Below are positions 12,864-25,000 of a DNA stretch of 64,000 nucleotides, one piece after another. Below the pieces are notes generated by a model. It saw only the letters and a program-made list of their open reading frames with translations, searched no databases and was not told where the DNA came from. This DNA is from Wyeomyia smithii (Eukaryota > Arthropoda > Insecta > Diptera > Culicidae), in NCBI RefSeq assembly GCF_029784165.1, contig NC_073695.1, positions 279,224,079 to 279,288,078 on the forward strand. The letters run 5' to 3'. The position numbers and the translations under genes are program-made. How positions within the stretch are numbered: the first letter of the stretch is position 1; each line of letters starts with the position of its first letter.

Positions 12864-14171
12864 CACCGTGTCCAATATATTCTCATACATTTTTTTATAT
12901 CATTGTGATAAATTGGTAGCATATATTCACAAATATGTATTGGTACCATGGTAATTTTGTACCATGTTCACACAGACTATTCAAGATGCAGTTTGTTCCC
13001 TTTCATTAAGTGTCCACTGTTTATCGACGTTGAAACAATTTCGTGCCGAAGTGATAAAAAGGTTTTTGGAAGGTGAGCGCCCAGGCCATATTTTCAAAAG
13101 CTTGAAAAACCGGAGAGTAAAGCATGATTATGTCTATCGGACCATTAGAAGGTACCGTGACACTTCCTCACTGGATGACCGGAAGAGATTCGGTCGGCCA
13201 CGTTCAGCTAGGACTAAGCGAGTGGTTGAGGTCGTCAGAGAACGAATTCGACGAAAATCGCACCGCTCTGTACGTAAAATGGCCGCTGATCGTAATGTGT
13301 CCAAATCAACCATACACAACGTGCTGAAACAAGACCTGAGATGCCAAGCTTTCAAGAAACGTAAAGTTCACGGAGTATCAGCAGCTTCGAAGACAAAAGG
13401 GTACGAAAGAACTACTCTCCTACTATCGCGGCACGTCGGAAAAGAATTCATCTTTTCGGATGAAAAATTATTTGTTCTGCAACAGTCTCACAGTGTCCAA
13501 AATGACAGACTGTGGGCCTACTCTTCGCAGAATATCACGGACAGTGACAGAAACGTGCCTCGGTTCCAAAGTGCCGCATCAGTGATGGTTTGGGGAGGTA
13601 TTTGCAAGCGAGGGAAGCTACCGCTTGTTTTTATCGAGAAAGGCGTTAAAATTAACGCTATTTATTACAAAACGGAAATTTTGGAGAAAGTTGTAAAGCC
13701 AAGCGTAAATAGAATGTACGGAGAAGATCATTATGTGTTTCAATAGGACGGAGCACCCTCTCACACAGCGAATCTGGTTCAGAACTGGTGTCAGAAAAAT
13801 TTGACCGACTTTTTGGCCAAAAATGAATGGCCTCCCAGTTCACCAGATCTGAATCCCTTGGATTACTTTGTATGGTCATACATGTTGTCGAAGATAAACG
13901 AGCACAGGATACCTACATTGGCCCGATTCAAAGCCGTAATCCTTCGTATATGGGACGAAATGCCCATGGAAGTCGTTCGTGTCGCCTGCGACGGATTTGA
14001 GAAACGTTTAAGGCTCGTCAGAAGGGTTAACGGTGGAGTTATTCCAAAACACTTGTTGTAATTTATTAATAATATAGTACCTTGCAAATAGAATAATAAT
14101 TAATAGATTCGGCACAGCTGTTGTAAAATAAATGTAGTTTCAATTTGTATGAGAATATATTGGACACGGTG
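12864..14171 (+). mobile_element. Tc1/mariner-superfamily transposon, DD37D type
   Basis: This 1.3-kb element has perfect 26-bp terminal inverted repeats at 12864-12889 and 14146-14171, starting CACCGTGTCC. It sits between TA dinucleotides at 12862-12863 and 14172-14173, the expected duplicated TA target. It encodes one transposase, interrupted by a single stop. Length, ends, target site and catalytic spacing all match the DD37D (maT-like) group known from mosquitoes and other insects. Intact ends mean it could still be mobilised if a related transposase acts in trans (inference). Confidence 0.93.
12964..14061 (+). pseudogene. DD37D transposase with one premature stop
   Basis: The frame from ATG 12964 to the stop ending at 14061 spans 365 codon positions, the usual length for this family, with one internal TAG at 13744-13746 (position 261). 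The N-terminal part has the paired helix-turn-helix DNA-binding region followed by a basic GRPRSART stretch. The catalytic triad is visible: D166 in FSDEK, D262 in DGAPSH and D300 in SPDLNPLDYF, with 37 residues between the last two. The stop falls exactly one codon before D262, where a Q codon is usual, and is consistent with a single CAG-to-TAG change. The rest of the frame is open. As written, the product would lack two of three catalytic residues and be inactive. Confidence 0.9.
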
Positions 14172-14173
14172 TA

Positions 14174-15539
14174 TATAAAAAAATCAGCTTTCGAATTTTG
14201 TTTAGCGGTAGGGCTCAAAAGCTCAGTGACATCGTCGGATGTTAAACAGTATAAAACAATGGTCGTTCTTGTTTTTTTTTTTTTTTTTTTTTTTTTTGAA
14301 AAAGTTCACGCAGATAGGGAGACCAGCTTTATTCAATGTATTTTATTTCCATAAATTTATTACTTTTGAATCAGTTGATCGATTTTTAATCTCTTTCTCT
14401 ATGTATAGAATCAAATGTGCCCTTCAATTTGCCCCTAAAAGAACGACAAACTAATGAAACACGCATATTTTTTTATGAAAAACATTAACAACTTTTAATA
14501 GAATTGTTATTCAGGATCAAATCATATCTCTTAAATTTCAAATCATTTTTCTTAAAAAGCCCTCAAAGTTGTTCAAAGACAGTTTTATTGTGAATTTTGA
14601 GATAAGCAAAATCAGAGCGAAAAATGTGTATTTTTCAATATGAGTCGATTTTTTTGAAAGATAGAGAAAACGCACTGGTTTTGTGCTGGAGCTCAAACTG
14701 CAAAAAAAATTTAAATTGTAGCTTTTTAACCATTCCTGTGATTTTTGGTGCTACTAGCAAAGATAATTTTTTTAGAGACTTCCTGGAATTTTCCCAAACA
14801 TAGAAGCGACGAACCTGGCGAGCATTTACTCTGCGGCTTTTTGACGTAATTATGCATTTACCTACTGAGGGGCAGTGTTAGTCTAAAAGCTAACATGAAA
14901 TCTTACTTGAAACACTTCACGCGTATAATCTAAAGCTTTACGCGGGTGTGTGGTACTGTTAACAACTAATTCTATGTAATCTCTTAACGATTCTAATAGC
15001 CTTTGCAAAAATAATATTGAGTTCGGGTAACTGTAACGCGCACTAGTAGTATTTTATTAGTAACATTAGGTGCGCAACTAAACTCACTATTTATCAATAA
15101 ATGGCACCAGCAGTAAGTGCTGGTCAATTTGAATATATCTTAAGGTAAAACTGTGTTGAAGCCACAATTGGCCGACTTCAAGCCACCACTTCATATTTTC
15201 AAAAGAACAAGACTCAGAAAGATTTATTGCGTTCCCTGTGAAAACGCCATTGAATGTTTGCTTCACCACAGCAAACATAAAAAAGCGTTTTCACATGTGA
15301 TGCATTAACCAATATCGACTCTTGCACCTTTGAAAATTCGAAATGGTGACACGGAGTCGGCTATATGTGGGTTCATCACCATTTCACCCTAAAAATGATG
15401 AACACACCAGGAACATAAGGTTAATAAACCACTATAACATGTTAGTGATTTTATTGTGGCGTCTCATATGCTTTTAGCTGTGTGAAAATGTAACCGTCAC
15501 TAACCGAAAATGTTACTTTTCGTATTTCCATCAATGGAG
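14174..15539. other. Spacer with a 26-base T run
   Basis: AT-rich DNA without a recognisable gene. A run of 26 T at 14272-14297 could be the poly(A) tail of a retrocopy on the minus strand, but I recognised no element body beside it. Confidence 0.45.
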
Positions 15540-16350
15540 ACGGTGGGTAAAGCGCATCAAGAGCGAAAAAAAAAGGGTTACGGAAATGCTGCTGGAAACA
15601 ACGTGCTGTGATAGAATCCGTCGCTTTAAAGACGTTAATTTCGATCTTGACGACTGTCCGCGTAAAAAAAGGCCAAACATCTACGAAGACACTGAGTTAG
15701 AGGCTGGTTACCAGCCAACCCAAGTGATTGTATGCTTTTAAAATGATTCAAAAACAAGTGGCTTGATTTTCTTATGATTAGAAGCCAAAGGATATTGAAT
15801 GTCGTTTTCACAGGTGACAATCGCGGCAAAAAAAGAAAGGCTTTCTTCATCGCATAATGACGAATGATGTGAAATGGATTCTTCACAGCAAATAAATAGA
15901 AAAAGTCAGAGGGTCTGTCCGGATATGCTTCTACGACGTCAACTCGGACGAATATACACGCTGCGAAGGTTGTGCTGTAGACAAGGGCAGTGTTAAAACC
16001 GAACGAAATCACCACTGGGGAACTGTATCGGCATCCTTTGATGCGATTAAACCAAGCACTGCGCGAAAAACGTTCACAATACTAGCAGAGGCACGAAAAA
16101 GTGATTTTACTGCAAGACAACACTCGGCCTAATCCTGCCAAAATCAACAAAACCTGCATAGAAATGCCCACAGTCCTATTTCACAATATTCCCCAAATTG
16201 TGCTGTCCGATTATTACTTATTCTATTAAATGCTCTTATGAAGACATAATAAATGGCTTGATTCATACGTAACTTCAAAAGACGAATGCTTTTGCTGTAA
16301 GATGGAAGAAAGTTGTAACTAGCGATGGGCGATACATTGAATGATTTAGA
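15540..16350 (+). pseudogene. Decayed mariner (DD34D-type) transposase
   Basis: Plus-strand translation across several frames gives the landmarks of a mariner transposase in order: an RRFKDVNFDL stretch with DTELEA (about 15620-15710), MIQKQ followed by KPKDIE (about 15740-15800), KKKGFLHRI with NDVKWI where GDEKWI is usual (about 15830-15890), QDNTRPNPAK in the DNARPH position (about 16110-16140), LSDYYLF in the SDYHLF position (about 16200-16220), and RWKKVV-SDGRYIE near the C-terminus (about 16300-16345). There are many stops and frameshifts, so this is an old inactive copy. I could not define terminal repeats. Confidence 0.82.
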
Positions 16351-16523
16351 GTAGTAAGAGGCAATAGAACACATCTCATTGTTTCCGCAACAGAGCTTTT
16401 GCAACATGTGCAATGTACGGGGCAAAAGTTAATTTTCCTCCAATTGTTTTCACCTACTAAAAGCTGCGAATTGAAATTGAATATTCAACACTTGTTGCTG
16501 CATATACGCAAACAACAGACAAC

Positions 16524-16536
16524 ATAAGAACATCTT
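16524..16536. repeat. Target-site duplication of I element copy 1 (left)
   Basis: The 13-mer ataagaacatctt here is repeated at 22046-22058, immediately after the A-rich tail. It marks the insertion precisely. The first base is ambiguous because it merges with the tail on the right. Confidence 0.9.
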
Positions 16537-16982
16537 CATTCTGTGCCGAACACGCATCAGTATCGGATGTGTTTGGTGATCGCTCCGATAGAATATAAAA
16601 CAAAAGACGCGCGAGCAAGTGTTGGCATTGTTTGCCTGGTCGAGTGAAGGTTCAAGGTCGCCCGCCTTTGTGCAACTGTTTCGCATCGTGGCTGTTTGCT
16701 GGTGCGTAAGCCGATTTGGCTGCTAAGTGATTTGTGCTACAGCAGTGGACGAGAATCTCAACACAAAGGAGGAAGAAGAAGAAGCCAACAGTTGACAGCG
16801 GGTTGTGTCGCTGTGCTGAGTGATCACACACCCGGCTCGCTGCTGGTGGCTGTTTGGAGCTGCTGTATTGGTGCTGCTGGCTGTAACGGCTGCAGCTTCG
16901 ACCGTTTGGACAACCAACCCTGCTGAAAGGAGAAGTAAAGAGGTACGTGTTCTGTCGGCGCTAGTGCGCTAGATTTAGCGCG

Positions 16983-18224
16983 ATGGATGTAGATCCCTCG
17001 CCTCCCGTGCCACCATCCCCGAACCCCTCCGACCCTGTCCCTCCTGCCAACCCTTCCTCTGTTAATTCTCCAGTCCCCCCTCGCCCCAGGCTTTACCCGG
17101 ACGGATCTCAGGGCAGCTTTACTGTTTTCTTTCGGCCAAAAGCAGGACCGAAATCGAAACCGTTAAACATCCTGCAGATTTCGAAAGACCTGACGGAGGG
17201 GTACAAGGCCGTGACCGAAATCTCCAAGGTCAGACCCAACAAGCCCCGTGTCGTGGTCAGCGACCTGAAACAGGCCAACGCTATTGCTCGCTCCGAGCTT
17301 TTCACACGCGAGTATCGCGTTTATATACCCGCACGAGACGTGGAGATCGACGGTGTCATAACCGATTCGAGTCTGTCGGTCGAGTGTATCTTGGCAAGCG
17401 GTTTTGGCTGCTTCAAAAATGCTTTGTGTCACGACGTAAAAGTAAAGATCATAGATTGCAAGCAATTGCGGTCTGTGTCTCTTGTCAACGGCACAAAAGC
17501 GTACACTCCGTCAGACTCGTTTCGTGTTACGTTTGCCGGATCTGCTCTCCCTAGCCACGTCTCGATCGATCGGGTTCGTCTGCCTGTGCGATTGTATGTA
17601 CCCCGTGTTATGAATTGCACCAATTGCAAGCAGCCAGGCCACACAGCCGCCTACTGCTGCAATAAGGCACGATGTAGCAAGTGTGGAGAAACTCATGCGG
17701 ACGATTCTTGCAGTGTAAACGCTGAAAAATGTATTCACTGCGGGGAAAATCAGCATGAGCTCTCCACATGCCCGGTGTACATGCAGCGCAGAGATAAAAT
17801 CAAGCGATCACTTAAGGAGCGTTCAAAGCGATCTTACGCTGAGATGCTGGAGAAGACCGTGACCACTTCTACCATAACATCGAACCCCTTTGATCTGTTG
17901 TCCTCTGATGAAACCGATTCTGACGATTCACCAGCGGGAACAACTTATGCCAATCCTGGGGAGTCTAGAAAGAGGAAAAATATTTCCTCTCCTAAACTTC
18001 CCCGAAAAGGTCCTAAGATTTCCCAAAGTGAAATGAAAGTTACAAACAAACCAAACAGTGCTGCGGAAAAACCGAAGCAAACTCCTCCTGGGCTTGCAAA
18101 TTTAAAGTCCCAGAAGGAGTTCCCAGCACTGCCAGGATCATCTAAAACCCCAGTTGTTCCTTTTGCACTCCCAGTTGATGAAACAAACTCTGGATTAGTG
18201 AAATTTTCTGACATTGTGGACTGA
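16983..18224 (+). pseudogene. ORF1 (gag-like, zinc knuckle), truncated
   Basis: This is the RNA-binding ORF1 protein of the I-type element, 413 aa from ATG 16983. The N-terminal part is proline-rich. Around residues 209-262 lie three CCHC-type zinc knuckles, the first with spacing C-X2-C-X4-H-X4-C, as expected for a nucleocapsid-like protein that coats element RNA. The C-terminal third is rich in S, K and P. Copy 2 reads on for 43 more residues where this copy has TGA (18222-18224) in place of TGG, so the C-terminus is cut. Residues before the knuckles differ from copy 2 at roughly one position in five, while the C-terminal part is almost identical. Confidence 0.88.
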
Positions 18225-18351
18225 ATTTTTGAAACATTCAATGTACCCGATCCAATTAAAATTTTTCTTACAGCATTCCTCCCAACAGTTAGATCATTTT
18301 TGAAGCAGTTGACTGCCCAATGGCCCCTCCTTGCAGCGATTGTATCCTTCG

Positions 18352-21300
18352 ATGCCTAATTCATCTGCGTATACGAAGGATTCTATCTCTGTCTTACAGT
18401 GGAATTGTAGAAGTATTTTACCAAAAATGGATTCATTTAAAGTTTTAATAAATAGAAACAAATGCGATGCATTTTCCCTTTGTGAAACTTGGCTTACTTC
18501 AAATATTGATCTCAACTTCTATGATTTTAATATTATTCGCCTTGATCGAGACACCCCATATGGAGGAGTACTTTTAGGGATTCAAAAGTGCTATTCTTTC
18601 TATCGTATTAACCTCCCCTCGATTCCAGGCATCGAAGTTGTCGCATGTCAAATGACAATACAAGGTAAAGAGCTTTGTATTGCCTCAATATATATTCCTC
18701 CCAGAGCACAGGTTGGGCAACGGTTGCTCTTTGATTTAATAGAACTTCTTCCCTCGCCACGTTTGATTTTGGGAGACTTCAACTCTCATGGTGTGGCTTG
18801 GGGTTCCCCCTACAATGATAACCGCTCCTCTTTAATCTATAACCTTTGCGATGACTTCGACATGACTATTTTGAACAACGGTGAAATGACACGTATCCCG
18901 AAACCTCCAGCGCGCCCAAGCGCTTTGGATCTATCCTTATGTTCGACGTCGCTACGGTTGGATTGCACATGGAAGGTAATCCTCGATCCTCACGGTAGCG
19001 ACCATTTGCCTATTCTTATTTCAATTACTAACGGTTCAACTCGCATGCGACCAATTGACATTCCGTATGACCTCACACGGAATGTTGATTGGAAGTTATA
19101 CGAGGAAATGATTTCAAAAGCGGTCGAGTCGATTCAACATCACCCACCACTGGAAGAATACAACCTCCTCGCGGGCTTAATCCTCGACGCCGCGTTGCAA
19201 GCCCAAACGAAGAAATATCCGGCGTAACGATCAAAGAGCGGCCTCCAACTCCGTGGTGGGACAAAGAGTGCTCCGATGTCTACACGCAAAGATCCGACGC
19301 GTTTTTGGCCTTCCAGAAGGGAGGTATACCCGACGACTATATACGGTATTCGGAGCTTAATACCAAGCTTAAAAGCCTGGCTAAAGCAAAGAAACGCGGA
19401 TATTGGCGTCGGTTCGTGAACGAGACGTCGAGGGAGACATCGATGAGCACTCTTTGGAACACAGCCCGAAGAATGCGGAATCGCGTAACGGTCAACGAAA
19501 GCGAGGAGTCTTCAAGTAGGTGGATATTTGATTTTGCCAGGAAAGTATGTCCGGACTCTGTTCCTGCGCAAAACTCAATTTGGCTTCCGCCGTGCCAAAG
19601 GGACGAATGATTGTCTTGCGTTGCTTTCAACAGATATTCAGCTGGCGTATGCTCGCAAAGAACAAATGGCGTCTGCGTTCTTGGACATTAAGGGGGCTTT
19701 TGATTCCGTTTCTATTGACATTCTTTCGGGTAAACTTCACCGACAAGGATTTTCTCCAATTTTGAACAATTTTTTGCACAATTTGTTGTCCGAAAAGCAC
19801 ATGCATTTTACGCACGGCGATTTGACAACTTTTCGCATTAGCTACATGGGTCTTCCCCAGGGCTCATGTTTAAGCCCCCTTCTTTACAACTTTAATGTAA
19901 ATGACATCGACGAATGTCTGGCAAATTCATGCACGATAAGACAACTTGCAGACGACAGTGTAATCTCTCTTACAGGAGCCAAAGCTGCCGATTTGCATGG
20001 ACCATTGCAAGATACCTTGGACAATTTGCCTGCTTGGGCTTTACAGCTAGGTATCGAATTCTCTCCGGAGAAGACTGAGATAGTAGTTTTTTCTAGGAAG
20101 CATGAACCTGCTCAGCTTCAAACACAATTAATGGGTAAAACGATTTCTCAGGTTTTGGTACACAAATATCTTGGTATCTGGTTCGACTCTAAAGGCACCT
20201 GGGGTTGTCACATAAGGTATCTGATGAAAAAATGTCAACAAAGAGTGAATTTTCTTCGTACAATAACCGGACAATGGTGGGGAGCCCACCCAGGAGACCT
20301 TATAAGGCTTTACCAAACAACGATACTGTCTGTTATTGAGTACGGATGTTTCTGCTTCCGCTCCGCAGCAAACACACATTTGATCAAACTGGAGCGAATA
20401 CAATATCGTTGTTTGCGTATCGCCTTGGGTTGCATGCAGTCGACCCATACGATGAGTTTGGAGGTCTTAGCTGGAGTACTACCATTGAAAAACCGCTTCT
20501 GGAGCCTGTCTTCTCGCATTCTTATCAAATGTGAGTTCTTGAACCGTCCTGTGATTGAAAATTTTGAAAGGTTAATCGAACTTAATTCTCAAACCCGTTT
20601 TATGACATTGTATTTCAATCACATGTCCCATAATATTAACCCTTCTTCGAATATTCCAAATCGTGTCGACTTATCAAATACTTCTGATTCTACTGTGTTT
20701 TTCGATACATCCATGATAGAAGAAACTCATGGAATCCCGGATCATTTACGCGTGCAGCAGATCCCCAAAATTTTTTCCAATAAGTATCGAAACATCAACT
20801 GCGACAATATGTTCTACACTGACGGATCACTTCTTGATGGGTCCACTGGCTTCGGTATTTTCAATAACAATTTAACCGTCTCCCATAAGCTTGATAATCC
20901 TGCTTCTGTTTACGTCGCAGAATTGGCTGCAATTCAGTACACCCTAGGGATTATCGAAAAAATGCCCACGGACCATTATTTCATCTTTACGGACAGTCTC
21001 AGTTCCATTGAGGCTCTTCGATCGATGAAAGATGTTAAGCACTCTCCGTATTTCCTGGGGAAAATACGGGAACATCTGAGTGCTTTATCCGAAAAAGCGT
21101 ATCAGATTACCTTAGCGAGGGTCCCTTCTCACTGCTCGATACCGGGCAATGAGAAAGCGGACTCTTTGGCTAAGGTGGGCGCAACAAACAGTGGAATTTA
21201 TGAAAGACCAATTGCCTTTAATGAATTTTTCTCATTTGTACGTCAGAATACGATCATCAGTTGGCAAAATGCTTGGACCAGAGGGGAACTGGGAAGGTGG

Positions 21301-21660
21301 TTACATTCCATAATCCCCAAGGTGTCGACGAACCCGTGGTTCAAGGGGTTGGATGTAGGTCGGGATTTCATTTGCGTGATGTCCCGGCTTATGTCCAATC
21401 ACTATAGATTTGTCGCGCATCTCCGTCGTGTTGGGCTCGGGGAAAGTGGTATCTGTGCCTGTGGTCAAGGTTATCACGACATAGAGCACGTTGTTTGGTC
21501 ATGCCCTGTACACCGTGACGCCAGGTCTAAATTAATAGCTTCCCTGCAGGCCGAAGGTAGGCAGTCGGCTGTTCCTGTTCGTGATGTCTTGGCAAGCCGT
21601 GGCCTATCCTACATGTCCCTTACATACGTTTTCCTGAAATCCATCCACGCCCCAGTTTAG
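18352..21660 (+). pseudogene. ORF2 (EN-RT-RNase H polyprotein), broken
   Basis: The ATG at 18352 begins the frame for an apurinic-type endonuclease (GDFNSHG and SDH motifs, about 18775-19010). A missing C at about 19220 (relative to copy 2) shifts the frame. A further deletion of about 377 bp near 19570 removes the start of the reverse transcriptase, including the region of the QKPGKP and NSYRPIAML motifs. The two lesions together restore the frame. The rest, to 21660, holds FLDIKGAFDS, GLPQGSCLSP, LADDS, the RNase H blocks (YTDGS, AELAAI, TDSLSS, GNEKAD) and a C-terminal CACG-HDIEHVVWSC motif. The deletion junction shares AAA on both sides, suggesting end joining or template slippage. The product cannot be a working polyprotein. 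Confidence 0.9.
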
Positions 21661-22045
21661 TCCTACCCCCTTCCGCCTGCATCCAGCCTAACGACAAGAA
21701 CACGTTAAGACCCCGGATCCGGAAACAGCAATCAGACCCGCACGATACTCTCAAGGCCCGAGGGAGACAACCCAATATGCCAGTCCGTAATATCTTGGCC
21801 CAGCAGCGGAACATGTGCTTACCTATGGCAATGAAAACCATCATACAGTAAACCAGTGCTGTTAATGCAAAATATTATAGCTTTAAGTTACATTTAGTTT
21901 CAGCTCGTAGTCGGCAGCGAGGATAAAAAATTTGCTCTTAGTTATTAAGATACTTTAGAAAGTAAGCTACCAGATATAATTGGCGCCGTTGAACATTAAA
22001 TTGTATTTGTGCCGTGTCAAATAAATTATAGATGAACAAAAAAAA

Positions 22046-22058
22046 ATAAGAACATCTT
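22046..22058. repeat. Target-site duplication of I element copy 1 (right)
   Basis: Right-hand copy of the 13-bp duplication, directly following the A-rich tail at 22038-22046. Confidence 0.9.
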
Positions 22059-25000
22059 GCAAGCACGATAAACGTCCAATGGTCGACAACTGGGACCCTC
22101 AACGATACGATTGTGTTTTTTGAGAGATTTCCCTGATGAAACATGCTGTACGTTATAAAAAGGTCAATACGCGCACCAACACCGCGTGTACTTTGTCCGC
22201 ACAACGCCTAATATATGAAATAAATCCTCGCTAAGCTGAAATTGTGTCTGAGCTACCTAATGAGCATCAAAAAGGACGGCTTGTTTCTCGTCATGATATC
22301 CAGCAGAACTTAGCGCAAATTTTTATTACCCACAAGCAACCCAGAGCCTGATCTACCAGACTATGCTAACGTTTTGCATAGGTTCACAACAGTCACCGAA
22401 AGTGCCCTATCATAAATATTAAATCATAGCAAACGTTCGACAGGTAACACGCGATACTTTTCAATTTACCATTTTTTGCGGCTTCCAAACACCGACACAG
22501 AGGCTGTCTAATGGGAAATCACATTACAGTAATAAAACAGCGCCAGGCAACCCTCGCTTGGCTGGAGTCGGCTCGATCATTCGGTTCTGCTGAGCGCGGT
22601 TGTGACCAGCCCGATGCCTATGTACAGGATCCGCTGGAAAACAACTTCATTAGCTTGGGAAAATTCTGAACCTCCCCGCAGTCAGTGTTTTACACTCGGC
22701 CGCCGATTGCGACGCCTTGTTCTAGCCGCCCGAAAATTCTACCGCCCCGTGTGTGAGGCTGCCGCCAACTTTGGACACTAGCACTGCACGCGACCGCGCG
22801 TTCAGTGACGCTAGTGAAGTACGAGGGGCGGATGCAGAAACATCAAAATCAAATCACGTTGAAAATTTAAATGAATTTCTCGTGCTCTTGTAATACGGCG
22901 AATGCTTGGCCAAACGGGAAGCTCGGGCTGGAACATTGCAGCTATGTAGCGGCAAACGAAATGAAAAATGCGCATGGAGATGAATGATGTTTATCGAGAG
23001 CACCGTCGATGTGAGTGGTGTTGGCCACATTATGTAGAATTCTGTGGCGTTAGTAAAATAAAGGACTTTTTAGGGGTTCCACGCTTATTCAAACGCGTCT
23101 TGCATTATTAACATTCCAATCTAAGTTAGTGAAACCACTCGGTTGTACGGTACACTGCACTGTACTCCAGATAGCTTTTTTACCTACATTGAGACTGCAT
23201 GCTGTTGCAGAGGGTTAAAACAGTTAATTACCAGCCCGACTGACAGTTCCGCTGAATTATGGTTTTCGTGAGGCAATCAGAAGTCGAGCAACCGGCGCTG
23301 TGCCGGTGATGACAAGAAAATGGCCTTTTTATTAGAACGAAGCTTTGATTAGCTGCTGGAAAATATTTCCATTTTTTTCCAGTCTCTCGCTCGTGGGCCA
23401 CCGTTGGACGTAATTGACATGTTACGGACGACAGTAACAGTTAGCCTAGTTTATGTGGTTTAGGTTTTGCCTGCGTGCCGAGGATTGTGGGCCGGGACCA
23501 AGGCAATGTATCATTTCTAGTTATAGGCCGATAAATGGCGTTTAACTACTGTATGGTTAAAATTTTTAATAATTCAATAATTTTGCACTCGATGTGAGCG
23601 CAAGAACTGATCCCTGTGAATAGGTTACATTCAACCATTTCGAACTGAACTTAAGAATAAGAAAAAAGGATCTCAAAGAGCAAAAGAATTCTGAGCAATA
23701 TTGGTTACGATAGAAGCAAAGGATGACACCTTTGTTTTTCTTTCGGATCCCAGTCTCTTGTGAAAATCTACCTTCAAGAAGTGTTTGCTCCAGGTCACAA
23801 GTGCAGAAGTACGTTCCTGCAGTCAAGGGATCCAAGAAATTCCACTATACACACACACTCACGCGTTGCCTGATCCAAAGTTCCATTACATTCGCTCTAC
23901 TCGAATGCACTTGAAGTTTTCCTCTGTACTCCCTACTTAATTTTCAAAGACATTCGTTGCCCGGACTACACCGTCACCAGTACGGAATGCATATATTATG
24001 TTCGAGCTTCGGTAATCCGTTTTATGCAGTTGCACAATAGACGTAGAGAAACTTCATTCTAGAGCCCGCCAAGGAGCACCGGCACTCGAGTGTGGCTCCG
24101 TCTGTTCTTCTAAGCCAGTGGGTAGCAGTATGTTCTCGAGTGGAAAGTCAACTTTTTTTCCTATTCGAGTACTTGCCCGAATCCTCCCACCCACTATTGT
24201 ATCCTGATCGGTCGGTGGGACAGTGAAAACTCAATGCTTGTAACTGAAAACTAAAAAGAGCGAGTGGAAGGCAACCGAAAGCTGCGTTTTTTTTTTCACG
24301 TTACAACTTTGACTAGCTCGGTGCAATAGAAGAGGTGTTGAATAACGTGATATGCGAGAAGAAACATGAACAAAGAACTGCTCTTCTAGACGGTTTAGGT
24401 TCTCGTTGATTGTTGAGGAAGAAGGCGAAAAACTAGCGCTAGATAGGACGACAGATTATTTTATTGAATTAAGAAGTTTTTCACCGCACTTCTCCTACAG
24501 CAAAACTAGAGAGTAAGGGCAGAAAAAATTCGTGCTCCTTTCAACGGGTGCAGGACCCCGACGCTTGTCAGCAGAAGCAAATATTTTAAACTGAACACAT
24601 TTCAATGCAAATTAGTTTTCGGAGTAAATTTGTTCACTTACATCGAAAGCGTGGTTCCACGCTGAAGTACGTGCTGGTTTGCAACGCGTTCCAATGCTGC
24701 AGACTAGGAGTAGATGCCGAATACACGGCCACTTGAATTGAATTAAAGGATATTAGTAATGAGCGAAGATAATCTGCTGCAGACTTAGAGCCCCCGTCTT
24801 CACTTGCGAAAGATGGTTGCAAATTGAGTTTGAATTATTCATACGCGAATGTGATAGCACAAGTGCTTTCATTTTACTTGCAAATTGCATCAGTTGTTTG
24901 GGCGGTCGAATGTCCAATATTAATTAGTGCCAGACAATGTGGATGGAGTCCGACAGTAAAATCGTTTGTAAGACTCTGCAAACTTTCCAGACAGTGGTTT

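Larger units (their letters stand above)
16537..22045 (+). mobile_element. I-superfamily non-LTR retrotransposon, copy 1 (defective)
   Basis: A 5.5-kb element running from a 5' end reading attctgtgccgaac to a short A-rich tail, flanked by the 13-bp duplication. It has a 5' UTR of about 445 bp, ORF1 (gag-like, zinc knuckles) and ORF2 (endonuclease, reverse transcriptase, RNase H). The RNase H domain and three-knuckle ORF1 point to the I superfamily (I, Loner or Outcast-like in mosquitoes) rather than Jockey proper; the exact clade is not resolved. A TATA-like motif at 16594-16600 lies inside the 5' UTR. Compared with copy 2 (52.8-58.7 kb), it has a nonsense codon in ORF1, a 1-base deletion and an internal deletion of about 377 bp in ORF2, so it is not autonomous. 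Confidence 0.93.
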
